64,000 nt of DNA, taken from Curtobacterium sp. MCBD17_035. GTDB lineage: Bacteria > Actinomycetota > Actinomycetes > Actinomycetales > Microbacteriaceae. Below are positions 1-8,702 of this stretch, piece by piece. The notes beneath the pieces were generated by a model, which ran no database searches, was not told where the DNA came from, and saw only the letters and a program-made list of their open reading frames with translations. Every line of letters starts with the position of its first letter. Position 1 is the first letter of the stretch. The position numbers and the translations under genes were made by a program. The stretch is taken from positions 2,666,001 through 2,730,000 of the forward strand of contig NZ_CP126279.1 of assembly GCF_003234815.2 (NCBI RefSeq). Reading direction: 5' to 3'.

Positions 1-56
1 GTGTCGCCATGCGTCCGACGCCCGGGCCCCAGGTCGCGCTCGGAGCCCCGCTGCAT

Positions 57-797
57 TCAGCGCGACCGCTCGCGCTCCGTCGCGCGGCCAGCCGCCTCGA
101 GCGCGACGACCGCAGCGCGGAGGCTCGCCACCGGATCGACCCCGTCCGCCCGGGCCGCCGCGATCCGGTCGAGGAGCTCACCGCCCCACGCGGGGTCGAC
201 GGCACCGTGACCGTCCGCGCCGTCGGTCACCCCGGGCGTACGGTCCTGCCGAGCGGCGCCCGCGACGGCCTGCGCGAGGGGCACGGAACCGAGGCCGTGC
301 TCGTCGATCCGCTCGAGGAGCTTCACGGACCGCTCGAGTGGGGGCATCGCCCGGGGCACGCCGTCGAACACGCTCGTGCGCGCTGCCTTCTCGGCCGACT
401 TCGCCGCGCGCCACACCCGGACCACGTCGGCGAACGTCTCCGCGTGCTCGTCGCCGAACACGTGCGGATGGCGGCGGACCATCTTCTCGCGAGCGTGCTC
501 GGCGACGTCGGCGAGCGTGAACGCGCCGCGACGCTCGGCGATCCCCGCGTGGAGCACGACCTGGTACAGCACGTCGCCGAGCTCCTCGCGGATCTCGACG
601 TCGTCGTCCACGTCGATCGCGTCGACGAGCTCGTACGACTCCTCGACCGCGTACGCCGCCAGGCTCCGGTGGGTCTGCGCTCGGTTCCACACGCAGCCGT
701 CGTCCGGCGCGAGCAAGCGATCGACCACCGCGGCGAGGGCCTGGACGGCTGCGGCTCGGTCGGCGGGGTCGGCCTGGTCCTCCTGATGCGGGGTCAT
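57..797 (-). CDS. mazG: MazG family nucleoside triphosphate pyrophosphohydrolase
   Basis: A cytosolic enzyme that hydrolyses non-canonical or excess NTPs to NMP and pyrophosphate. The N-terminal half carries the MazG signature: a Trp-Asn-Arg-Ala-Gln-Thr-His segment followed by the acidic helix pair EESYELVDAI and EELGDVLYQVV, whose Glu/Asp residues bind magnesium. MVRRHPHVFGD follows, as is usual in the family. The length of about 246 aa is normal for actinobacterial MazG. An alternative GTG start lies 15 bases upstream (812). The ATG at 797 is preferred because the protein then begins MTPHQED, although the GGAG before it is too close to be a good ribosome binding site. In actinobacteria mazG usually follows mfd; here nhaA and a sigma-factor pair lie between them. 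The family is certain; the exact start is not. Confidence 0.9.
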   Translation of the reverse strand: MTPHQEDQADPADRAAAVQALAAVVDRLLAPDDGCVWNRAQTHRSLAAYAVEESYELVDAIDVDDDVEIREELGDVLYQVVLHAGIAERRGAFTLADVAEHAREKMVRRHPHVFGDEHAETFADVVRVWRAAKSAEKAARTSVFDGVPRAMPPLERSVKLLERIDEHGLGSVPLAQAVAGAARQDRTPGVTDGADGHGAVDPAWGGELLDRIAAARADGVDPVASLRAAVVALEAAGRATERERSR

Positions 798-872
798 GCT
801 CCATCGTCGCACCTCGCGTGTGGACGTCGAGCGGACGTGTAACGCCAGCGGGGCGGCCGGACACTACTCAGT

Positions 873-1451
873 GTGGAGGACGAACCGGACGACGGCCCGC
901 TCTGGGTCCTGGCGCAGCGCAACGATGGCGCCGCCTTCGCTGCGCTGTTCGATCGGCACCGTCCGCGTGTCTACCGACGGGCGACAAGCCTGCTGCAGAC
1001 GCCGCACGACGCCGAGGACGTCACCGCCGCAGCGTTCTACGAACTCTGGCGGAAGCGGAGGACCGTCGTCCTGGTTGCGGGCTCCGTCGTGCCGTGGCTG
1101 CTGGTCACGACCGTCAACCTCGCGCGGAACCATCGTCGGGCGACCGCCCGGTACCGCCGGTTGCTCGACGAGCTCCCGCGGGACGACGACACGACGCCAG
1201 CGGTCGACGCGGAGGACCTCGAGGTCCGCGATCGCTTGCGCGCCTCCGTTCGCGCGCTCTCCCCGGTCGATGCAGCGCTCTTGGTCCTGACGAGCCTCGA
1301 GGGCATGCCGGTGTGGGAGGCGGCACAAGCGGTGGGCCTCAATCCGCCCGCCGCACGCGTCCGCCTCCACCGCATGCGCCGACGCCTCCGCGACGACCTG
1401 CACGACCTCGACCCGTCCATCCGAACCGCACCGGAAGGCAGCAACCCATGA
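873..1451 (+). CDS. ECF-type RNA polymerase sigma factor
   Basis: A 192-aa sigma-70 family factor of the extracytoplasmic-function class, which would direct RNA polymerase to a small stress or envelope regulon. Region 2 spans roughly residues 20-90: a DRHRPRVYRRA helix, DAEDVTAAAF, then a WLL..TVNLARNHRR helix. Region 4 is at about 125-180, with an alanine-rich helix-turn-helix ending in RVRLHRMRRRLRDDL. The GTG start at 873 follows MazG divergently with about 75 bases between them. The stop codon overlaps the next start by 4 bp (ATGA), so the downstream membrane protein is translationally coupled and is the likely partner of this sigma factor. The target promoters cannot be told from this window. 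Confidence 0.88.
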   Translation: MEDEPDDGPLWVLAQRNDGAAFAALFDRHRPRVYRRATSLLQTPHDAEDVTAAAFYELWRKRRTVVLVAGSVVPWLLVTTVNLARNHRRATARYRRLLDELPRDDDTTPAVDAEDLEVRDRLRASVRALSPVDAALLVLTSLEGMPVWEAAQAVGLNPPAARVRLHRMRRRLRDDLHDLDPSIRTAPEGSNP

Positions 1452-2233
1452 GCATCGACATGCAGCCCCAGACCGCCCTCGCCATCCGAGCCGAGCTCGC
1501 TGCCATCGGGACGCGGGCCAGCGGCCTCCAACGCCGCCAGCGCCGAGCACGCGTCACGGCTGCCCTCGTCGGCGTCGCGGCGGTCGGTCTGACCACCAGT
1601 GCGGCAGCACTCGTGGCGTCTGGTGTGCCCGGGTCCACGACGACCGCCGCGATCGGGGCCGCCACCACGGCGACGCACACCGGGCCGGCCCTGGTCGACA
1701 TCGGGAAGGCGCCCGACAGGGCGGGCGCGGTGATCGTCGACATCACCTGCCTCAACCACGTCGGGATGGTGAAGGTGTCGACGGTCGACGGCGGCGGCGC
1801 CGGGTACAGCTGTCGCGACGGCGGCAGCATGCACGTCACGGATGGCCGAACACCAGCGGAGGGTCGGTCCCGGTTCAGCATCGAGGCCTCGCCGGGCACG
1901 CGGTGGCGCGCGGTCCTGCGGTACGCCAGCTCGGTCACGAGCGTGTGGGGCCTGAATGCCGAGGGACAGACGTACGGCGTCGAGAACGAGCACGGACACC
2001 CCGACCTCGTCCCGGCGACGGCGGACAACGGCCGCGAGGGCTGGGTGTTCTGGAACGACGTCGACCTGGCCGAGGAGACCGCGACGGTCGATGTGTACGA
2101 GTCCGACGGTGAAACGGTCATCGGGCACACCACGGTCATCGTGGGACTCCCGGGGGTACCGCTCGACCAGCGGTACATCGACGACCTCGACCCCGTCCGG
2201 ACGGCCTCGCCCTCCCCCCACGGCACCAGGTGA
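1448..2233 (+). CDS. Membrane-anchored partner of the ECF sigma factor (hypothetical)
   Basis: A 261-aa protein with a short cytosolic N-terminus (about 35 residues rich in Arg and Gln), one transmembrane helix at about 36-58, and an extracytoplasmic remainder of about 200 residues. It overlaps the sigma factor gene by ATGA, the arrangement expected for a sigma/anti-sigma pair. No zinc-binding anti-sigma signature (HxxxCxxC) is present in the N-terminus, so it is not a classical ZAS-type anti-sigma factor. The outer part has two cysteines close together (DITCLN and GYSCRD), which could form a disulfide, and ends in a Pro/Ser tail. I do not recognise the family. A role in signal sensing for the sigma factor is inferred from position and topology only. 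Confidence 0.75.
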   Translation: MSIDMQPQTALAIRAELAAIGTRASGLQRRQRRARVTAALVGVAAVGLTTSAAALVASGVPGSTTTAAIGAATTATHTGPALVDIGKAPDRAGAVIVDITCLNHVGMVKVSTVDGGGAGYSCRDGGSMHVTDGRTPAEGRSRFSIEASPGTRWRAVLRYASSVTSVWGLNAEGQTYGVENEHGHPDLVPATADNGREGWVFWNDVDLAEETATVDVYESDGETVIGHTTVIVGLPGVPLDQRYIDDLDPVRTASPSPHGTR

Positions 2234-2335
2234 ACGCAGCCCCGACCACGCCGCCGTCGCCTGGTAGCGTCGGCGTGGCGTGTCGGGAAGTCTGGTCGAC
2301 GGACCATCGACCGACCCCAACGAGACGGAGTCACC

Positions 2336-3508
2336 GTGCCCGCCATCGTCCGCTCCGAGCGCTTCAGCGCCGTCGCCCTGCTCACCGCCGCGGTCCTCGG
2401 ACTCGCCGCCGCGAACTCCCCCCTCGGGCCACGACTCGAGCACCTGCTGGCGCTCCACACACCCTGGTCCGCGGTCGGACTCGACCTGTCGATCGCACAC
2501 TGGGTCAGCGACGGGCTGCTCGTCGCGTTCTTCCTGCTCATCGCGATCGAGCTCAAGCACGAGCTGACGATCGGGCAGCTGTCGGATCCCCGGACCGCGA
2601 TCGTGCCCGCGATCGCCGCCGTCGGGGGCGTCGTCGTGCCGGCGGTGCTCTACCTGGCGGTCACGCAGGGCAGCGGGCTCGAACACGGCTGGCCGATCCC
2701 CACCGCGACCGACATCGCGTTCGCGCTCGGGATCCTCGCGATCTTCGGCCGCGGGCTGCCGTCACGCCTCCGGGTGTTCCTCCTGGCGCTCGCGGTGCTC
2801 GACGACCTCATCGCGATCGTCATCATCGCGGTGGTCTTCGCGCACGGCACCGACTTGGGACTCCTCGGGCTGGCGGTCGTGGCCCTCGCGGCGTTCGCGG
2901 TGCTGGCCCGGTCCCTGCGCCGCGTCGGGCGCGCCCGGCCGTGGATCGTGGTCGGCCTCGTCGTGCTCGGCGTCGTCACGTGGTGGCTCGTCCTGCACTC
3001 GGGGGTCCACGCGACGATCGCCGGGGTGGCGCTCGGTCTGGTGCTCCCCCGGCGCGCCGGGCACACGGTCCGGCACGCTGTCGAACCCTGGTCGAACGGG
3101 GTCGTCCTGCCGGTGTTCGCGTTCACCTCGGCCGCGGTCGCCGTGCCCGCAGTGGGGTTCGGTGCGCTGTCGCCGGCGTTCTGGGCGATCGTGCTCGCAC
3201 TCCCGGTGGGCAAGGTCGTCGGCATCACGCTCTTCGGCGGGGTCGCGACCCATGTGTTCCGGCATCCTGAGCGCCCGACGCTGTCGCTCTCGGCGGTCGC
3301 CACCGTCGGCGTCCTCGGCGGGGTCGGGTTCACCGTCTCGCTGCTCATGAACGAACTCGCGTTCGTGCGCACGCCGCAGGTCGCGGACCAGGGCACGCTC
3401 GCGGTCCTCGTCGGCTCGGGCGTCGCGATGGTGGCGTCGGCCGTCGTCGTCGCGCTCGGGGCACGCCGTGCTCGGTCCGAGCGCGCGGCCGCTCCCGGCG
3501 CGCCCTGA
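2336..3508 (+). CDS. nhaA: Na+/H+ antiporter NhaA
   Basis: An inner-membrane antiporter exchanging cytoplasmic sodium for external protons, used in pH and salt homeostasis. The 390-aa length and about 11-12 hydrophobic segments fit NhaA. Family motifs are clear: IELKHELTIGQL early in the protein, PTATDIAFALG in the middle, and LAVLDDLIAIVIIA, whose adjacent aspartates (about residues 156-157) are the cation-binding pair. HSGVHATIAGV and the C-terminal GFTVSLLMNELAF are also present. The GTG start at 2336 has a GGAG eight bases upstream. It stands alone between the sigma pair and the convergent mfd gene, with an inverted repeat just beyond its stop that probably ends transcription. Confidence 0.96.
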   Translation: MPAIVRSERFSAVALLTAAVLGLAAANSPLGPRLEHLLALHTPWSAVGLDLSIAHWVSDGLLVAFFLLIAIELKHELTIGQLSDPRTAIVPAIAAVGGVVVPAVLYLAVTQGSGLEHGWPIPTATDIAFALGILAIFGRGLPSRLRVFLLALAVLDDLIAIVIIAVVFAHGTDLGLLGLAVVALAAFAVLARSLRRVGRARPWIVVGLVVLGVVTWWLVLHSGVHATIAGVALGLVLPRRAGHTVRHAVEPWSNGVVLPVFAFTSAAVAVPAVGFGALSPAFWAIVLALPVGKVVGITLFGGVATHVFRHPERPTLSLSAVATVGVLGGVGFTVSLLMNELAFVRTPQVADQGTLAVLVGSGVAMVASAVVVALGARRARSERAAAPGAP

Positions 3509-3545
3509 CCGGGAGCACGATCCGGCGGTTCCGCCGCCGGCCGGC

Positions 3546-3589
3546 CGGACGGGAGGCGCGGGGCGGGCCCGTACCGTGCCTCCCGACCG
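3546..3589. terminator. GGGAGG-type inverted repeat between convergent nhaA and mfd
   Basis: The left arm at 3546-3561 (CGGACGGGAGGCGCGG) pairs with the right arm at 3574-3589, 14 of 16 positions matching, around a 12-base loop. There is no T-tract. It sits exactly between two converging genes, so a bidirectional terminator is the simplest reading. Related hairpins recur at 7264, 22676, 37228, 38640 and 41904. Confidence 0.6.
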
Positions 3590-3605
3590 GCGGTCCCGCC
3601 CCCGC

Positions 3606-6600
3606 CTACGCGGCCGGCGCCTGCTCCGGCACGTTCGCGCCGTAGATCGCCGTGAGGATCGACTCCACCCAGTCGATGAGCGCATCGTCCGGTAGCGGCT
3701 CGCCGTTCCGCTTCGGGAGCGGGATGCTCGTCGCGTTCTGCTGGGCGAACCACCGCGACCCCGGGAACATGCGGGTGAGCCGGACCTGCTGGGAATCGGC
3801 GAGCTCCTTGCCCGCGACCCGGAGGTTCGACCCCATCACGACGACGTCGGACAGGCCGACCTGCTGCGCCATGCGCCGGAGCCGCGAGACCTCGATGAGC
3901 GTCGTGACCGCCTTCGGGGGCGTGCCGTACCGGTCGGTGAGCTCGTCGAGCACCATGTCGATCGCGGCGTCCTGCGCCGAAGGAGCCGACGCGGCCGAGA
4001 GCTTCTGGTACGCCTCGAGCCGGAGCCGCTCGCTCTCGACGTAGTCGTCGGGGATGCGGGCGTCGACCGGGAGCTCGAGGCGGAGTTCCGTCTGCCCCTC
4101 GGCGACGTCGCCGCGGAACTGCCCGACGGCCTCGCCGATCATCCGGAGGTAGAGGTCGAACCCGACCCCCGCGATGTGACCGGACTGTTCGCCACCGAGC
4201 AGGTTGCCCGCTCCGCGGAGCTCGAGGTCCTTGAGGGCGACCTGCATGCCCGCACCGAGCTCGTTGTTCGCCGCGATGGTCTCGAGGCGGTCCTGCGCGG
4301 TCTCGGACAGGGGCTTGTCGGCGTCGTAGAGGAAGTACGCGTACCCGCGCTCGCGCCCGCGGCCGACACGACCCCGGAGCTGGTGCAGCTGCGACAGCCC
4401 GTACTTGTCGGCGCGGTCGATGATGAGGGTGTTCGTGTTCGCGATGTCGAGGCCGGTCTCGATGATCGTGGTCGACACGAGGACGTCGAACTTGCGCTCC
4501 CAGAAGTCGACCATCACCTGCTCGAGGGCCTGCTCGGACATCTGGCCGTGCGCGACCGCGATCCGGGCCTCGGGCACGATCTCGGCGAGGTGCGCGGCGG
4601 TGCCCTGGATGTCCTTGACGCGGTTGTGCACGTAGAACACCTGGCCCTCGCGGAGCAGCTCCCGCCGGATCGCCGCCGCGACCTGCATGTCCGACTGCGG
4701 CCCGACGAAGGTCAGGATCGGATGGCGGTCCTCGGGCGGGGTGGCGAGGGTCGACATCTCGCGGATGCCGGTCACGGCCATCTCGAGTGACCGCGGGATC
4801 GGGGTCGCGCTCATGGCGAGGACGTCGACGTTCGTCTTGAGCTTCTTGAGCTGGTCCTTGTGCTCGACGCCGAAGCGCTGTTCCTCGTCGATGATCACGA
4901 GGCCGACGTCCTTGAACTGCACCTGCTGGGACAGGATGCGATGCGTCCCGATCACGATGTCGACCGTGCCGTCGGCGAGGCCCGCGATGGTCTCCTTCGA
5001 TTCCTTCTCGCTCTGGAACCGGCTCAGGGCGCGCAGGTGCACGGGGAACCCGGCGAAGCGCTCCTGGAAGGTCTCGAAGTGCTGGCGGACCAGCAGCGTG
5101 GTCGGCACGAGGACCGCGACCTGCTTGCCGTCCTGCACGGCCTTGAACGCGGCGCGGATCGCGACCTCCGTCTTGCCGTAGCCGACGTCGCCGGACAGCA
5201 GGCGGTCCATCGGGATCGGCCGCTCCATGTCGGCCTTGATCTCGTCGATCGTGGTGAGCTGATCGGGCGTCTCGGCGAACGGGAAGGCTTCTTCGAGCTC
5301 ACGCTGCCAGGGGGTGTCCGGCCCGAAGGCGTGGCCCTTCGACGCCATCCGCGCCGAGTAGAGCTTGACGAGCTCCACCGCGATGTCGCGGACCGCCTTG
5401 CGCGCCTTGCTCTTGGCCGACGCCCAGTCGCTGCCGCCCATCTTGCTGAGCGTCGGGGCCTCGCCGCCGACGTAGCGCGAGAGCTGGTCGAGCTGGTCCG
5501 TCGGCACGTAGAGCTTGTCGCCCGGGTACCCGCGCTTCGATGGCGCGTACTCGAGCACGAGGTACTCGCGCTGCGTCTTGACCGCGTTCCGACCACCCGA
5601 CGAGACCTCGCGCGAGACGAGCTCGACGAACTTGCCGATCCCGTGCGTGGTGTGCACGACGACGTCACCCGGCTTGAGCTGCAGGGGGTCGACGACGTTC
5701 TTCCGGCGGCTGGCGAGCTTCTTCACCTGCCGGGCTCCCTGCTGGGCGCTCCGGCCGTAGAACTCGGCCTCGGACATCACGAGCAGGCGGAGCTCCGGCA
5801 CGGCGAACCCGTGCTCGACCGACGCGGTCGTGAGCAGCACGGCGCCGGGCTCCGGGGGCTCGGTGACGTCCTCGACCCGGGCGGCGACGCCGGCGTCCGC
5901 GAGGACCTGCACGGCACGCTCGACCAGACCGGCGCCCTGCGCGGTGACCACGACGGACCAGCCGTCCCGCGTGCGCTCGGCGACGTGCTCGATCGCGCCC
6001 TCGGCGCTGCCGGTGAAGCTCGGGACGGTCTCGGCGGGCACGCGGAGGTAGTCGCCCGCCGACTCGACCGCCTGCTCGTCGGTGAGGTCGGCACCGGAGT
6101 CGAACGGCGACACCGTCCACCAGGTGCGGTCGCCGCGGGACTGCTTGAGCGCCCCGAGGGACAGGAAGTTGCCGGCGTCGAGGTCGATGGGGGCCTGCGC
6201 CCCGGCGGTCGCCGCACTCCACGCGGCCTGCAGGAACTCCTGGTTCGTCTCGGCCAGGCTGTGCGCCCGGGCGACGACACGCTCGGGCGAGAACACCGCG
6301 ACGACCGCCGAGGACGGCAGGTAGTGGGTGACGGGCACGAGGCGGTCGACCAGGGCGGGCGCGAGGGACTCCATGCCCTCGACCGGGATGCCCTCGGCGA
6401 TCTTGGCGAGCATCTGGGACAGGCTCGGGAACTCGTGGAGCATCTCGCGCGCCCGCTGCCGGACGCTCTCGCCGAGCAGGAGCTCGCGGCTCGCGGTGAG
6501 CTCCACCTGCCCGAGGTCCTCGTCCGTCGAGCGCTGGTCCGCGACGCTGAACGCCTTGATCGCGTCGATCTCGTCGCCGAAGAAGTCGATGCGGACCGGG

Positions 6601-7199
6601 TGGTCGGCCGTCGGAGGGAAGACGTCGAGGATGCCGCCGCGGACCGCGAACTCGCCACGGCGGGACACGAGGTCGACCCGGGCGTAGGCGAGGTCGACGA
6701 GGGCGCCGGCGAGCTGCGTGAGGTCGTTGCCCCGCGAGTTCGTCCGGAGCACCAGGGGTGCCATCGCGGTCATGTTGTCCGCGATGGGCTGGAGCGCGGC
6801 GCGCACGCTCGCCACGACGACGATCGGCCCACGGGGTTCGCCCCGGTCGGCGGCGGCCTGCCAGTCGGCGAGGCGCCGCAGGGTGTTGATGCGCGTGCCG
6901 ACCGTCTGCGCGCTCGGGCTCAGGCGCTCGTGCGGCAGGGTCTCCCACGCCGGGAACTCGAGGACCTCGGCCTCGGGCACGTAGCACCGGACGGCGTCAC
7001 GCACGCCCTCGGCCTCGCGCCCGGTGGCGGTCATCACGAAGGCGCACTGCGGGCCGTCCCGCTCGGCGAGCAGTGCCGCCAGCAACGGGACGCGGAGGCC
7101 GTCGACGACGGAGAAGTCGGCGTCACGCGGGGCGGCGGCGAGGACACGATCGAACGCGGAGGCGCGCGAGAGCGCAGGGATGATGCCCGAGATCGTCAC
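3606..7199 (-). CDS. mfd: Transcription-repair coupling factor Mfd
   Basis: A superfamily 2 DNA translocase that removes stalled RNA polymerase from lesions and recruits UvrA. The 1,197-aa protein has the full domain order: a UvrB-like N-terminal module (about 1-400), a CarD-like RNA-polymerase-interaction domain starting near residue 510 (GDVVVHTTHGIGKFV), helicase motif I GDVGYGKTEV near 673, the DEEQRFGV Walker B near 770, then motifs ending in QLRGRVGRGRERGYAY, and a C-terminal TRCF domain. The GTG start is preceded by a TACCAT hexamer (7212-7207) with seven bases between, which suggests a leaderless transcript. It lies downstream of rplY and pth on the same strand. Confidence 0.98.
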   Translation of the reverse strand: MTISGIIPALSRASAFDRVLAAAPRDADFSVVDGLRVPLLAALLAERDGPQCAFVMTATGREAEGVRDAVRCYVPEAEVLEFPAWETLPHERLSPSAQTVGTRINTLRRLADWQAAADRGEPRGPIVVVASVRAALQPIADNMTAMAPLVLRTNSRGNDLTQLAGALVDLAYARVDLVSRRGEFAVRGGILDVFPPTADHPVRIDFFGDEIDAIKAFSVADQRSTDEDLGQVELTASRELLLGESVRQRAREMLHEFPSLSQMLAKIAEGIPVEGMESLAPALVDRLVPVTHYLPSSAVVAVFSPERVVARAHSLAETNQEFLQAAWSAATAGAQAPIDLDAGNFLSLGALKQSRGDRTWWTVSPFDSGADLTDEQAVESAGDYLRVPAETVPSFTGSAEGAIEHVAERTRDGWSVVVTAQGAGLVERAVQVLADAGVAARVEDVTEPPEPGAVLLTTASVEHGFAVPELRLLVMSEAEFYGRSAQQGARQVKKLASRRKNVVDPLQLKPGDVVVHTTHGIGKFVELVSREVSSGGRNAVKTQREYLVLEYAPSKRGYPGDKLYVPTDQLDQLSRYVGGEAPTLSKMGGSDWASAKSKARKAVRDIAVELVKLYSARMASKGHAFGPDTPWQRELEEAFPFAETPDQLTTIDEIKADMERPIPMDRLLSGDVGYGKTEVAIRAAFKAVQDGKQVAVLVPTTLLVRQHFETFQERFAGFPVHLRALSRFQSEKESKETIAGLADGTVDIVIGTHRILSQQVQFKDVGLVIIDEEQRFGVEHKDQLKKLKTNVDVLAMSATPIPRSLEMAVTGIREMSTLATPPEDRHPILTFVGPQSDMQVAAAIRRELLREGQVFYVHNRVKDIQGTAAHLAEIVPEARIAVAHGQMSEQALEQVMVDFWERKFDVLVSTTIIETGLDIANTNTLIIDRADKYGLSQLHQLRGRVGRGRERGYAYFLYDADKPLSETAQDRLETIAANNELGAGMQVALKDLELRGAGNLLGGEQSGHIAGVGFDLYLRMIGEAVGQFRGDVAEGQTELRLELPVDARIPDDYVESERLRLEAYQKLSAASAPSAQDAAIDMVLDELTDRYGTPPKAVTTLIEVSRLRRMAQQVGLSDVVVMGSNLRVAGKELADSQQVRLTRMFPGSRWFAQQNATSIPLPKRNGEPLPDDALIDWVESILTAIYGANVPEQAPAA

Positions 7200-7263
7200 T
7201 CATCCGATGGTACCGGCGCCCTCCGACAGGCGATCCGGCCCGCCGCGTGCTGTGGGCGAACGG

Positions 7264-7298
7264 GAGGGAGGTGACGGGCGCACACCGAGCCTCCCGGT
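7264..7298. repeat. GGGAGG-type inverted repeat between pth and mfd
   Basis: GGGAGGTGACGG is followed after a short loop by CCGAGCCTCCCG, an imperfect hairpin of the same type as those at 3546, 22676, 37228, 38640 and 41904. It lies in the 112-bp gap after pth and upstream of the mfd promoter, so it may end the rplY-pth transcript. Confidence 0.5.
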
Positions 7299-7311
7299 CG
7301 TCCTACGACGG

Positions 7312-7896
7312 TCAGGCCGGCGCGTGGAACCGCTGTTGCGCGGCGAGGAGGCCGTCGGTCGCGATCGCCTCGACCGCGTCGGCGGCCTCGGCCAGGAGCG
7401 ACGGCAGCACCTTGCGCTCGGTCGACGAGAAGTCGCGGAGCACGTAGTCGGCCGGGTCCTGCCGACCGGGCGGGCGGCCGATGCCGACGCGGACCCGCGC
7501 GAACTCGTTCGTACCGCAGGCCTTGATGATGTCGCGGAGCCCGTTGTGCCCGCCGTGCCCGCCACCGGATTTGAGCCGGAGCGTGTCGAACGGCAGGTCG
7601 AGCTCGTCGTGCACGACCACGAGATCGGCGGGCGTCAGACCGTAGAACGACAGGGCAGCCGACACCGGGCCGCCGGACGTGTTCATGAACGACGCGGGCT
7701 TGACCAGGATGAGCTTCGGCCCACCCGGGGCCGTGCGGCCCTCGGCGACCTGCGCGGGGGTCTTGTGCTTCCGGAAGGTCGCATCGATCCGCACCGCGAG
7801 GTCGTCGAGGACCATCTGTCCGACGTTGTGCCGGTTGCCGGCGTAGTCGGGCCCGGGGTTGCCGAGCCCGACCACGAGCAGCGTTCGTTCCGCCAT
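7312..7896 (-). CDS. pth: Peptidyl-tRNA hydrolase
   Basis: Releases peptidyl-tRNA that drops off the ribosome, recycling tRNA in the cytosol. The 194-aa length is typical. Signature residues are present: GLGNPGPDYAGNRHNVG near the N-terminus, with the Asn and His of the active site, FMNTSGGPV in the middle, and HDELDLPFDTLRLKSGGGHGGHNGL, which carries the catalytic Asp and substrate-binding residues. It follows rplY with only about 20 bases between them, so the two form an operon, the usual actinobacterial arrangement. The C-terminus is somewhat extended and acidic/alanine-rich. Identity is very secure. Confidence 0.97.
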   Translation of the reverse strand: MAERTLLVVGLGNPGPDYAGNRHNVGQMVLDDLAVRIDATFRKHKTPAQVAEGRTAPGGPKLILVKPASFMNTSGGPVSAALSFYGLTPADLVVVHDELDLPFDTLRLKSGGGHGGHNGLRDIIKACGTNEFARVRVGIGRPPGRQDPADYVLRDFSSTERKVLPSLLAEAADAVEAIATDGLLAAQQRFHAPA

Positions 7897-7917
7897 GGGC
7901 GTCGGGAGGCTCGCGGA

Positions 7918-8502
7918 CTACTCCGCGGCGTCCTCGCCGGCCTCGTCGCCCTCGTCACCGGCACCGCGGGGCGTGCTGATGCTGACGACCAGGGCCTCCG
8001 GGTCGGTGTCGAGCTCGGCGCCCTCGGGGAGCGTGATGTCCGAGGCGTGCAGCTGGGCACCGTCCTCGAGGCCCGTGACGTCGACGACGACGTGCTGCGG
8101 GATGTTCGTCGCGAGGACCACCAGCGACAGCGTGGACTCGTCCTGCACGTGGATGGTGCCCGGAGCCGACTCGCCCTCGACGACCACGGGGACCTCGACG
8201 GTGACCCGCTCGCCCTGACGGAGCACGACGAGGTCGATGTGCTCGATGATCTGCCGCACCGGGTCACGCTGGACGTCCTTGACGAGCACGAGCTGCGTGG
8301 CGCCCTCGATGTCGAGCTCGATGATCGCGTTCGCGCGGCGGACGACGAGCATCGTGTCGTGCCCGGGCAGCGTGACGTGCTGCGGGTCGGTGCCGTGACC
8401 GTAGACGACGGCGGGGATCTTGTCGGCGGCGCGGAGCTTGCGTGCCGCGCCCTTGCCGAATGCGGTGCGGTGCTCGGCGGCGAGCTGGTACTGGTCGGCC
8501 AT
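7918..8502 (-). CDS. rplY: 50S ribosomal protein L25 / general stress protein Ctc
   Basis: Binds 5S rRNA in the large ribosomal subunit. The 194-aa form is the long Ctc type: an L25 domain at about 1-90 (HRTAFGKGAARKLRAADKIPAVVYGHG, the canonical opening) followed by the TL5 beta-domain at about 95-185. The tail is very acidic (EGDEAGEDAAE). The start at 8502 has a strong AGGAGG-type site just upstream (complement of cctcct at 8510-8515). The roughly 200-bp upstream region holds GC-rich inverted repeats but no recognisable tRNA. It is the first gene of the rplY-pth unit. Confidence 0.96.
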   Translation of the reverse strand: MADQYQLAAEHRTAFGKGAARKLRAADKIPAVVYGHGTDPQHVTLPGHDTMLVVRRANAIIELDIEGATQLVLVKDVQRDPVRQIIEHIDLVVLRQGERVTVEVPVVVEGESAPGTIHVQDESTLSLVVLATNIPQHVVVDVTGLEDGAQLHASDITLPEGAELDTDPEALVVSISTPRGAGDEGDEAGEDAAE

Positions 8503-8702
8503 GGTGGTGCCTCCTGGGTGGGGACGACCGCCATGCGGCCGTCGTCGGTCAGTGTGTTCGACTCGAACGCGTCACAGCGCCAGGAGGGCCCGTGATCCGG
8601 GGCCACCGCCGGTCACCCGCACGAAGCACGGGACCGGATCTCCTACCGCGTCGATCACGGCCGCGCCTGCGCACGACCCTCGCCGAAGTCCAGTCGGTCA
8701 CT

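Noticed and set aside
4860..7274. 804-codon open frame on the plus strand
   Set aside because: It is a mirror of mfd on the opposite strand; long antisense frames are normal in high-GC DNA and its composition (Arg/Asp/Val/His) is not protein-like.
8540..8700. Possible tRNA near rplY (a GTTCGACTC string)
   Set aside because: The flanking bases do not form a T-arm, and no acceptor or anticodon stem could be built.
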